Shown: in pieces, positions 8,748 through 16,138 of the stretch
How positions within the stretch are numbered: position 1 is the stretch's first letter
How the letters are laid out: every line of letters begins with the position of its first letter
Assembly: GCA_028749115.1 (NCBI GenBank)
Contig: JAQURD010000001.1
Span: forward strand, 1-64,000
Direction: 5' to 3'
Source: Acidobacteriota bacterium
Lineage (GTDB): Bacteria; Acidobacteriota; Aminicenantia; Aminicenantales; Saccharicenantaceae
Length of the DNA stretch: 64,000 nucleotides
The notes under the pieces: model-generated
Database searches by the model: none
Told to the model about the DNA's origin: nothing
What the model saw: only the letters and a program-made list of their open reading frames with translations
Made by a program: the position numbers and the translations under genes

Positions 8748-10949
8748 ATGGAAAGAGGAGTCATTGAAACAGATCCAAGGCATACTATTAGAAGTATAAG
8801 GAAGGCGATTCGAGGGAATGTAATAAGGGCGCTTGTGGAACTTATAACCAATTCAGATGATAGTTATATCAGACTGGAGGAAGAGAACAAAAGTCACGAC
8901 GGATTAATCGAGATAGTATATAGAAAAGAAAGTTATTGCGGGTTATTTGCCGTTCGAGATCATGCAGAGGGTATGTCAATCGATGACGTGAGAAATGGAT
9001 TTAAGAAATATGGAGCAGCGACCAGCGGCCTAAAATCCGGGAAAAGTGTAAGAGGCTATTTTGGTCAAGGTGCAAAAGATGCTTTGGCATCAATGGCGGA
9101 GGGGAAAATATGTACATTTAAAGACGGTTATTATACGGAATGCAAGCTGTTTATTGAGGATGGCAGGCCAATTTATGAGATATCTGATCCTACTTTATGT
9201 AATCAAGTGCTAAGAGATACTCATAAGATTTATGAAAATGGTACGGTTGCTTATTTTAAAGCCGATCCAAGAAATTCAGTAACGGTTCCTCAACTAAGCA
9301 CTGTGCAAGAAGAATTATCGAAAAATTATCTATTGCGCAAAATTATGACTAACCCAGATAGAAAGGTTTACCTGATCGATGGTGAAACCGGTAAAAAAAG
9401 ACTTCTCAGATATCAATTTCCTCAGGGAAGAGAGATTTTATCTGAAGATTTTAGTGTTCAATTTGGCAAATATGGACTATTCCCTATTCATATTTCTATT
9501 TGGAGAGCTGATAGGGAACTTACGCAAATAGGAGATGATCGTGATGGCGGATTGCTGATTACCGATGACAAAAATGCAGTTCTGGACATTTCTTTGTTTA
9601 AATATGAGAGCGAACCACTTGCATCTTATTTTTTCGGAGAAGTCCGGATCGGCCAGTTTAGACGGTTACTCGAAAACGAAGAAGCCGTTCTTAGAGAAGA
9701 AAGGGATGGATTAGACTTAAAACATCCATTTTGTTCGGCTATTGTAACTGAAATTGAAAAACGGCTCGAATTGAAAGTAAGAGAGGAAAAATTACGCAGG
9801 CAGCGCGAAGCTCAGAGTAAGATTGATATTGAAGAAAGCATCAGATACAAGAATGCTATTCATATGATTAATGAAATTGCCGAGCTAGAGGCTCAAACTG
9901 TAATGAATCTTGGTACAAACTTATCTGATAGGATCGAGGATCCGCCTGATGGCTTTAGTTTATATCCTAAGTCAGCGAATATAACCGTTGGGAAGCGCTA
10001 TGCTTTTGAAATTCGCCTAAATACCAATATAGTGCGGCATGGCTCAATTATAAAAATAGGCTGTAGCAACCCGAAAATCAAAATTTTGACGCCTAATATA
10101 CATATCAGCATAGATGATGGGGACGGAATTATAAGAAAGTATGTTACTGTTGAGGGGTCCGAACCCAATGTTAACGGAACCTTAAGGGCAGAAACCAGTG
10201 ATAGATTTTCTGAGGCTAAAATTTCTGTCATTCCTGAGAAGGATGTATTGCTGGATGAAGGGATGATATTTCAACCTGAGAGTGTTACGCTTCGTCCTAA
10301 TCAGCCAAGAAAAGTTTATCTTCTTGTTTATATAAAGATCATTGAAGGTGGGAGTAGAATAAAAATTTCTTCAGATAATGAATCAATCAATGTTTCTGAT
10401 ATTGAGATAGTTGTAAATGAATCGGATGCTGTAAGGCATGTCGCTAAAAATGAAATCGAAGTATGGGGTGAAGGAGATGGCCAAGACGGTATGATTACGG
10501 CAGAATGTGATGAGCATATAGCTTTATTAGAAGTTCATACCAGATCGAAAGAAGCAGACCAGAAGAAAGGTCATAAGGGGATGTTTAGTGAGCCTGATTT
10601 TAGTTTTGATCCAGAGCCCCTTCAAAGAACATCTTATAGTGAGGAAACTGGAAAAGTAATTATTTATGTCAATTTCCCATCTGTTCAACTTTATCTGGGT
10701 GAAGATTGTAAATACAAGAAAACATTACCAGCTCAGGTCATGATAGCAGATTTGGTCGCAGAAAGATGCTTTCTTGAAATTGCAAAAAGGAAAGTGCTTA
10801 ATAGCGGTGCAACACTCAGACCAGAGGCTATTCAGGATAGAATTCAGAGAGACGCATTTGAGCTATCACGTAAATACGGAAAGAAACTTCATGAAGTGCT
10901 AGTTGATCAGGATCTTCTTACCCAAGCTAAAAACTTCATAAATGCATAA
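8748..10949 (+). CDS. MORC/HSP90-like GHKL ATPase with beta-rich C-terminus
   Basis: A 733-residue protein with a complete Bergerat-fold ATP site at the N-terminus: N-box ELITNSDDSY (31-40, Mg-binding N35), G1 box DHAEGM (71-76), and G2 box GYFGQGAKDALAS (103-115). Spacing and the KDA following the glycine loop match the MutL/MORC-like ATPases found in bacterial conflict systems (paraMORC type), not histidine kinases; no HisKA or receiver domain is present. Residues of about 410-610 contain two beta-rich, Ig-like stretches. The C-terminal 110 residues (VIIYVNFPS..., then a helical end) resemble the tail found on related stand-alone ATPases. AGAGGAGA lies 7 nt before the ATG. In the family, ATP-driven dimerisation clamps DNA; a role in defence here is inferred from the domain and the island setting. 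Confidence 0.82.
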   Translation: MERGVIETDPRHTIRSIRKAIRGNVIRALVELITNSDDSYIRLEEENKSHDGLIEIVYRKESYCGLFAVRDHAEGMSIDDVRNGFKKYGAATSGLKSGKSVRGYFGQGAKDALASMAEGKICTFKDGYYTECKLFIEDGRPIYEISDPTLCNQVLRDTHKIYENGTVAYFKADPRNSVTVPQLSTVQEELSKNYLLRKIMTNPDRKVYLIDGETGKKRLLRYQFPQGREILSEDFSVQFGKYGLFPIHISIWRADRELTQIGDDRDGGLLITDDKNAVLDISLFKYESEPLASYFFGEVRIGQFRRLLENEEAVLREERDGLDLKHPFCSAIVTEIEKRLELKVREEKLRRQREAQSKIDIEESIRYKNAIHMINEIAELEAQTVMNLGTNLSDRIEDPPDGFSLYPKSANITVGKRYAFEIRLNTNIVRHGSIIKIGCSNPKIKILTPNIHISIDDGDGIIRKYVTVEGSEPNVNGTLRAETSDRFSEAKISVIPEKDVLLDEGMIFQPESVTLRPNQPRKVYLLVYIKIIEGGSRIKISSDNESINVSDIEIVVNESDAVRHVAKNEIEVWGEGDGQDGMITAECDEHIALLEVHTRSKEADQKKGHKGMFSEPDFSFDPEPLQRTSYSEETGKVIIYVNFPSVQLYLGEDCKYKKTLPAQVMIADLVAERCFLEIAKRKVLNSGATLRPEAIQDRIQRDAFELSRKYGKKLHEVLVDQDLLTQAKNFINA

Positions 10950-11130
10950 TATGTGGCTATTTAGTTGGGCCTGTAGCTTCAATTGATAATGATAGCTAGA
11001 GTTCAGAAAAACATAGGCCCAAAATAGAACTGTGATTGAGGGTTGTTATATAAAATAAAGGCAAGAGAGGCATAGTATAGATACTAAATCTTTATCAGAG
11101 TTAAGCGAAAAATATAAATCAATTGCTGAA

Positions 11131-12198
11131 ATGATTGACAATGCAACGCAATTGCAGCGCATGGTTGGTGAAAAGATCACAAAAATAAAATCGATAAGGG
11201 ACATTGAACCTTTGATAAAGGAACTTGATAAAGCAAAATCTGGGTTTGCTGAGTTGGCACGCAAAATCAATGATGCAACTCCTCATTTCTCAATAGAGCC
11301 CTATTTGAATTCTTTTATATTAGGAACAATTAAATTACCAGATAGCTGGCCAGAACAAATAAGGAGATATTATGGACTGTCCTTTGAACCTTCTATTGAG
11401 CAAGTCTTATTAGGGATCCAATCTCAGCTTGCTCGAGTTTCGGAAATTTCTTTACTTGCCGAGAAGACACTTTTGAGTGTAAGGCCTGAGAATTTTGGCT
11501 CTCTTATTTCAGTATCTTCAGCTATGAAGAATATTGGTTATGAGCATAATCTTGCTTTTACTCGGAGTTATAATTTACTTAATAAGTCTTTAGTCGAGAA
11601 AGAGTTATCTTTTCTTTCACTTCCGCTTGAGGTTACTCTTTTGCCTCCGGTCGAATATTTTTATAATAGCCGTTTACTAGAAGCAATTAGTGCATCAAGG
11701 GAGCTCAATGAGACAGGAGTATCATTAAATCTGGTTTTAGCAAAGGGAGCGAGAGATGAATTGCCGTATCTTCTTGACTCGATTGCTCTAAACTTAACAG
11801 ACATATGGAATGGTGTAAAAGAAACCCCATTAACTCTAAACCCGGCAGCATTCAGACATCTCTCTGTTTCTCTCAGGGAGCTACTAACTGTGCTAAACAG
11901 AATTGCTCCAGATGAAGATATTAGAAATTGGTCAAGTTTGCCTGAGCATTGCCACAATGGCAAGCCTACAAGAAGAGCTCGGTTGCTTTATATTTGCCGG
12001 AACATAAATTATAGTCCATTTGGTGATTTCATAGACAAAGATAATGCAGCATATTTAAGTTTAATAGACTTGCTTGAAAAAGGGACGCATTCTATTACAT
12101 GTCCATTTTCACTTCAGCAGATGGAGGCGCTAATGGTAAGAACTGAATCGGCAATAGGATTTTTGATAAAGACTTGGCAGGAGTCAAAGGGTAATTGA
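11131..12198 (+). CDS. Possible pPIWI-associated-type nuclease, third gene of GHKL cluster
   Basis: Drawn from the first ATG (355 residues), but the frame stays open and protein-like back to 11059 (reading DTKSLSELSEKYKS), with GAGAGG about 6 nt before an ATA at 11077; translation may start there. The N-terminal 60 residues are a coiled coil. The C-terminal 120 residues carry conserved-looking SLRELLTVLNRIAPDEDI, then PTRRARLLYI and a late FSLQQMEAL. That pattern recalls the predicted pPIWI-associating nuclease family described by Burroughs and colleagues, recalled from memory without a profile search. It follows the ATPase by about 110-180 bp with no clear promoter of its own. Confidence 0.7.
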   Translation: MIDNATQLQRMVGEKITKIKSIRDIEPLIKELDKAKSGFAELARKINDATPHFSIEPYLNSFILGTIKLPDSWPEQIRRYYGLSFEPSIEQVLLGIQSQLARVSEISLLAEKTLLSVRPENFGSLISVSSAMKNIGYEHNLAFTRSYNLLNKSLVEKELSFLSLPLEVTLLPPVEYFYNSRLLEAISASRELNETGVSLNLVLAKGARDELPYLLDSIALNLTDIWNGVKETPLTLNPAAFRHLSVSLRELLTVLNRIAPDEDIRNWSSLPEHCHNGKPTRRARLLYICRNINYSPFGDFIDKDNAAYLSLIDLLEKGTHSITCPFSLQQMEALMVRTESAIGFLIKTWQESKGN

Positions 12199-12252
12199 TT
12201 ATATATGGTCAAATGCAATCAGTAATGAGAATCAAAATAGGGGGTGAGTAAG

Positions 12253-12852
12253 ATGAGCAACTCTGAAATGATATTAGAATTACTTGGCGAGATTTATCCG
12301 GGGAGCTACTGTGATGATTGTATGTCAGTAGAGTTAGGTATCCATCCTCGTCAGCAGGTGAACCAGATTTGCAGAAAACTTGAGAGCCAGGGGAAATTAA
12401 TCAGACAGGAAGGGTCATGTGAAAAATGCCAAAAAGAAAAAAAGATAAATATTTTAAACAAAGAAAGCCAGGCTATTAAAATCAGAATAAACGCCGAGCT
12501 GAAGAAAAACAGCAGGGCGAGTGCTTATTCCATCGGGCGTATAGAAGATGTGACTGGCCAAATCGATCGTCTACGTGCTGCCATAGTAAAAATATGCCAG
12601 CAGATATGGGCGGCTAATAAATCTGAGAAACCGCCACGAAGCATATCCAAAATTATCAACATCTTGAGAGAAGACGGCCTTATTCCGTCTCTCCAGGCGG
12701 GCTTGATGTTGACCATATGCAACTTACGTAATGCTGGCCTTTATGAAGATGTTAAAATGTCAGCTAAAGAAACGACCATTGCCACTAACGCCTGGGATAT
12801 AATTTCGGAATGGTGGGAGAAAAAGCTTAAAAGTGATAAATCCCGTGCTTAG
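12253..12852 (+). CDS. Zinc-ribbon winged-helix protein with HEPN-like C-terminus
   Basis: About 199 residues from the ATG at 12253, preceded by GGTGAG; a GTG at 12244 is an alternative that adds three residues. The first 60 residues form a winged helix (IHPRQQVNQICRKLESQGKL) with two cysteine pairs, YCDDC near residue 20 and CEKC near 57, which should bind one zinc. The C-terminal 110 residues are helical (IVKICQQIWAAN, LMLTICNLRNAGLYE, WDIISEWW) and resemble DUF4145/HEPN-type helical domains, though no R-x4-6-H catalytic motif is visible. It closes the GHKL cluster, 54 bp after the previous gene. A regulator or target-sensing subunit is likely. Confidence 0.75.
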   Translation: MSNSEMILELLGEIYPGSYCDDCMSVELGIHPRQQVNQICRKLESQGKLIRQEGSCEKCQKEKKINILNKESQAIKIRINAELKKNSRASAYSIGRIEDVTGQIDRLRAAIVKICQQIWAANKSEKPPRSISKIINILREDGLIPSLQAGLMLTICNLRNAGLYEDVKMSAKETTIATNAWDIISEWWEKKLKSDKSRA

Positions 12853-13092
12853 CGGATTTAAATCTGTAACTATTTATTCTTTTATTTTAGGCGACCAGCA
12901 GCATAGATTTAATTAAACGAAGAGAATGATAAATACCATAATAAACGCTGTGTTGACTATGCGCAGAACTGGCTATCTTGTTCAAGCAAACTTTAATATG
13001 GCAGAAAATAGAGTTTCCCTGATTTATCCCATCCCTTGAACGTTGAACTAAGCTTGCCTTCTCTTTATCTCACAAAGGAAAAGAGAGTAATA

Positions 13093-13671
13093 TTATGTCT
13101 CTAATCCAATAAGCCACTTCCAGGCTGGTATGATCTTAATTTTCTTTTTCTCTACGGTTTCCTCTCCTTCTTCATCCATGGTTACAACTTTTAGCTCGGA
13201 GCATTTCAGTTCATTAGAAGCTGTGACCAATGCCCGGAATTCTCTTTCCTTTATCTTTATATCAGAGAGGTTGGCGCAGACCTGAATAAGATCAACTGGA
13301 TGCCCGCTTTCGGTCACGATGCAATCCACCTCGCGCTTGCCTGCATCCTTCCAGAAAAAGACATCCAGTCTGGGGTTTCTGGCCTTTCTTCGCATCAGCT
13401 CTATTACGACAGTGTTCTCGAGTCTCCTCCCGGTGTCCCGGCTCTGGCCAAACCCAAATACTTCTTTCAAGCCGACATCCACCAGATAGACTTTTTTCGG
13501 ACTCTGTACTTGCTCTTTGAGTGAAGATGACATCCTGGCCAGCATAATGAACAATCGCGAATCCTCGAGGTATTTGGCATAATTGATGACCGTCCGTTTG
13601 GTAACCGGATAGGTGGTCTTTATCCAGCGGTAAAAGGCATTAGCTGAAAATTGAGAAACGGTTCTGGTCTC
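13093..13671 (-). pseudogene. 5'-truncated AAA-type ATPase (DUF4143 C-terminal half)
   Basis: The reverse strand is open from 13671, just after an in-frame TAG (13674-13672), and reads TRTVSQFSANAFYRW then PVTKRTVINYAKYLEDSRL, which is the linker plus DUF4143 domain of the large family of stand-alone AAA ATPases. The conserved KVYLVDVGL, GRRLENTVVIEL and DVFFWKDAGKREVDCIV follow, the last being the PD-(D/E)XK-like strand pair. The whole N-terminal P-loop ATPase domain (about 200 residues) is missing, and no ATG exists; only a TTG at 13554 could start a 153-residue piece. A copy of the 21-bp dispersed repeat lies 58 bp beyond the break. Most likely a dead gene. Confidence 0.75.
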
Positions 13672-13674
13672 CTA

Positions 13675-14055
13675 TAGGGAACCGATTTGCGGTCAAAATG
13701 GTATCTTATAAAGACCCAAAGTGCAAAAGGTGACGTGATACTCTGTCCCAAAATGGCCTTGTTAGATTAAAAACAAAAACAACTCTTTTTAGATGAGTTG
13801 ATTTTGCTGACTTCTGTCTCCTACTATTCTAATGATGAAGCTCAAAATTACGGTTACAGTGATCTTCAAATACCTGTCAAGGCAACAGATTGCAAAATGT
13901 TCTTCGGCATAGCTTATGCCGTAGGCTCGTCAACAACTCAGCAGGAGATTTTGCTTGGCCAGCGACGCTATGAAAAGTTACCAGCAGGCAGCGGTTGAAT
14001 AACCGGGCGAAGAATCGTATAAAATAAAGACATAAAGGGCATTGGAGGAGGTGTT
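13675..14055. other. Repeat copy plus duplicated upstream region of sagB copy 1
   Basis: Holds one dispersed repeat (13729-13749) and, from about 13892, a stretch homologous to 17943-18104 before the second SagB gene. Conserved blocks between the two copies are GCAAAATGTT, CGCTATGAAAAG, GTTGAAT and ATCGTATAAAATA, plus the ribosome site. The open frame 13798-13998 is crossed by these blocks and is not conserved in the other copy, so I do not call it a gene. Confidence 0.55.
13729..13749 (+). repeat. 21-bp dispersed repeat, copy 1
   Basis: G followed by GTGACGTGATACTCTGTCCC, identical to the copies at 26996, 27168 (reverse), 27211 (reverse) and 28354. It lies next to the truncated ATPase. No transposase is nearby. 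The style (G-rich, ending in a GACAGA/TCTGTC block) recalls REP sequences mobilised by RAYT (Y1 HUH) transposases acting in trans. Confidence 0.8.
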
Positions 14056-14694
14056 ATGGTAAATTTAGTGCTAAATTTAATTTTAGGCATTCTTCTAATG
14101 GGGGAGAATATGATAATAAAACTGCCAGCTCCGGCGAAGGATAGCAGCTTTTCAGTAGAACGCGCTATTAACGAGAGGATGTCTATAAGGAGTTATAAAG
14201 ATACTCCACTGACTCTTAAAGAGGTCTCGCAGCTGCTGTGGGCAGGACAGGGGATTGTGGCCAGCGGGAGGAGGGCGTCTCCATCGGCTGGAGCCACTTA
14301 TCCCCTTGAAATTTTCATCTCTGCCGGTAAGGTGGAAGGATTGAAGCCTGGACTCTACAGGTACGGAAATAAAGAGCATAGCCTTGAGCTCATAAAAGAG
14401 GGAGATTTGAGGCCAGTCCTATCTGCTGCAGCCCTGGGACAGGATATGATTTTTAAAGCACCGGCGACTCTGGTGGTGGTCGCTGTTTACGAGAGAACCA
14501 GAGCCAGATACGGGGCCAGGACCGAGCGCTATGTACATATGGAAGCGGGACATGTCGGTGAAAATATAATGCTTCAGGCGACAGCCCTTGGTCTTGGGAC
14601 TGTTCCGGTAGGGGCGTTTAATGATGGCGAAGTGAAAAAGCTACTGGGAATAAAAGAAGACCCGTTGTATCTTTTCCCGGTAGGCTGGGAGTAA
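14056..14694 (+). CDS. SagB/ThcOx-type nitroreductase-family oxidoreductase, copy 1
   Basis: A 212-residue FMN-dependent oxidoreductase of the nitroreductase fold, SagB subgroup. Seen: the family start INERMSIRSYKDTPLTLKEV (FMN-phosphate binding), LLWAGQGI, ASPSAGATYPLEIF, and the GHVGENIMLQATALGLGTV core with the closing FPVGW. A short hydrophobic N-terminus (VLNLILGILLMG) looks like a membrane anchor. The ribosome site GGAGGAGG is strong. In toxin and cyanobactin clusters SagB homologues oxidise azolines, but no YcaO or precursor-peptide gene is nearby; stand-alone members like this are of unknown substrate. It is about 91 percent identical to the gene at 18105, with homologous upstream DNA, so the pair arose by duplication. 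Confidence 0.88.
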   Translation: MVNLVLNLILGILLMGENMIIKLPAPAKDSSFSVERAINERMSIRSYKDTPLTLKEVSQLLWAGQGIVASGRRASPSAGATYPLEIFISAGKVEGLKPGLYRYGNKEHSLELIKEGDLRPVLSAAALGQDMIFKAPATLVVVAVYERTRARYGARTERYVHMEAGHVGENIMLQATALGLGTVPVGAFNDGEVKKLLGIKEDPLYLFPVGWE

Positions 14695-15028
14695 CCTGCA
14701 AATAATAAGCTGGAAATAAGAACGATAAAACAATCCTGGCGGCCTCCTAATGGTACCGAAAATTCGGCACCAGGCAGGGGTAGATTCTAAGCTAACGCTT
14801 AATTAAATCTCATTAATCGTGGTTTAAAGAACTAAGTTGAAAGAACTATCCCGGCTTATCTCTGCGTTAGAGGGCTAGCCTTTGCTGCCGCTATTAGATT
14901 CCCGGTATCTTACTGAGTCTGGAATATTTTTTGATGGAGTCAGTCATTGAATCTTTTTGATCTTTTGCCGACTAAAAAAATGTTGGTTCAATTTGGCTTA
15001 CTTTATTGTATAATCGTTGGCAAGAATC
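14695..15028. other. Intergenic region with hairpin and a -10 box
   Basis: After sagB copy 1 an imperfect hairpin (GGT-a-CCGAA / TTCGG-c-ACC, 14752-14771) could be a terminator or a REP-type hairpin; no T-run follows it. The rest is unremarkable until the TATAAT at 15009-15014. Confidence 0.4.
15009..15014 (+). promoter_or_regulatory. TATAAT box almost abutting the phosphoesterase start
   Basis: A perfect -10 hexamer whose predicted transcription start (about 15021) lies only about 8 nt before the ATG at 15029. No Shine-Dalgarno sequence fits between them, so the mRNA would be leaderless or nearly so. The -35 region is poor (TTCAAT at 14987-14992, 16-bp spacer). Confidence 0.5.
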
Positions 15029-15586
15029 ATGATTGGCTTCCCGAGTAAAGTTTTAATTATCGCTGATTATGATAATTTCCGCTTTGACGAACCTCTCAAC
15101 TCGCCAATTGATTTTGTCATAGCCTGTGGGGATATCCAGTTCAAGGTTCTCGAAGATATTTATGAACTTTTTAGAAAACCGATTTTTGCTGTCAAGGGCA
15201 ATCATGACTCCCAGGCTCCGTTCCCCAAATTTGTGACTGATGTCCATTTTAAAATTGTTCAGCACCGGAACTGGGTGATTGGAGGCTGGCAGGGCGTTCC
15301 AACCTATAAAGGCACAGGCCCCTATGAGTGGGACGACCTGGCTGCCATGAAAATTTTGAGCAATTTTCCTTATGTTGATATTTTCATCTGCCATGCCCCA
15401 CTACCAGGACTGACCGACAAAAAAGATTATGCTCATCTGGGAAGTGAAGCAGTTTTGAGATATGTCCGCGATAAGCAGCCTAAATATGTTTTTCATGGGC
15501 ATGTCCATCAAAACATGGGAGCCATGGTTGAAAACAGCGCGGTCATAAGCGTTTATGGAAAAAGAATTGTATCTATTGCTTATTGA
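15029..15586 (+). CDS. Calcineurin-like metallophosphoesterase
   Basis: About 185 residues from the ATG at 15029 (a TTG at 15017 would add four). The metal-binding order of the family is visible: CGDIQ (GD), KGNHDS (GNHD), CHAP (H), then HGHVHQN (GHxH). The first motif, normally D-x-H, reads ADYDNF here, so the first histidine is replaced by Asp. Size and the PLPGLTDKKDYAHLGS insertion resemble small Icc/YfcE-type phosphoesterases acting on phosphodiesters or nucleotides; the substrate is unknown. Because the TATAAT box lies just upstream and no ribosome site is seen, it may be translated from a near-leaderless message. Confidence 0.82.
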   Translation: MIGFPSKVLIIADYDNFRFDEPLNSPIDFVIACGDIQFKVLEDIYELFRKPIFAVKGNHDSQAPFPKFVTDVHFKIVQHRNWVIGGWQGVPTYKGTGPYEWDDLAAMKILSNFPYVDIFICHAPLPGLTDKKDYAHLGSEAVLRYVRDKQPKYVFHGHVHQNMGAMVENSAVISVYGKRIVSIAY

Positions 15587-16138
15587 GCCCTGGTGTTATC
15601 AAGTCTCTGGCGAAAAAGCTAATGGCGAGACGGGAAAAGCCTGCTTCTCAGACCATTATGGTAATCACCATTAGCCCTTAGCTTGGCGGTGGCAGAGACC
15701 ATGACAAACACCAAAAATAATAATCAAAAATAGTTCCTATTGTTAGCCTTTCGCCTCTCTTTCTCTTTATACTGGAGTTTAGGGGCCTGTCAAAGGTAGC
15801 GATGTCAATTTATTGTTGAAAGTCTGGTTTTATAAACTTTCCGTAGGTCCTGGTTAACTGTTGCTTCGTCCAGGTCAAAAACGCAAAAAAAATTCTGTTT
15901 ATTTTGTTTTTTATTTTTATTATAAATATCGGGATGAATAAAAAACGCATCAGGATGGCTAAGCAGTTGGATCGAAGAGCAGCCGACGCCAGACAGGTAG
16001 CCATCGGCCTTGATGTCTATTTTCTCTCGCCAATTGCTCTCAGGAAAACCTGGCCATGTAATTAATCATCAATTGGTATGAAGATCAGTCTTCGATATAA
16101 AGACCTGGTTAACAAAAAGACAACGAGGAGTCCTAAGC
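15587..16138. other. Intergenic region with a possible structured RNA
   Basis: Contains the nested inverted repeats at 15603-15699 (separate entry). The remaining 440 bp before the symporter show no gene; the reverse frame 15810-16004 has no ribosome site and no recognisable content. GAGGAG about 9 nt before 16139 is the ribosome site of the next gene. Confidence 0.45.
15603..15699 (+). ncRNA. Candidate structured RNA element
   Basis: An outer 7-bp stem (GTCTCTG 15603-15609 with CAGAGAC 15693-15699) encloses an 8-bp stem (GCTAATGG 15618-15625 with CCATTAGC 15668-15675). Inside these are a GAGA/TCTC pairing and a small ACCAT/ATGGT hairpin. The nested layout is like a multi-branch riboswitch or a small RNA. 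It starts 16 nt after the phosphoesterase stop and lies 440 bp before the sodium symporter. I cannot match it to a known class. Confidence 0.35.

Noticed and set aside
13798-13998. Forward 66-codon frame before sagB copy 1
   Set aside because: Its DNA is homologous to non-coding DNA before sagB copy 2, where the frame is not kept.
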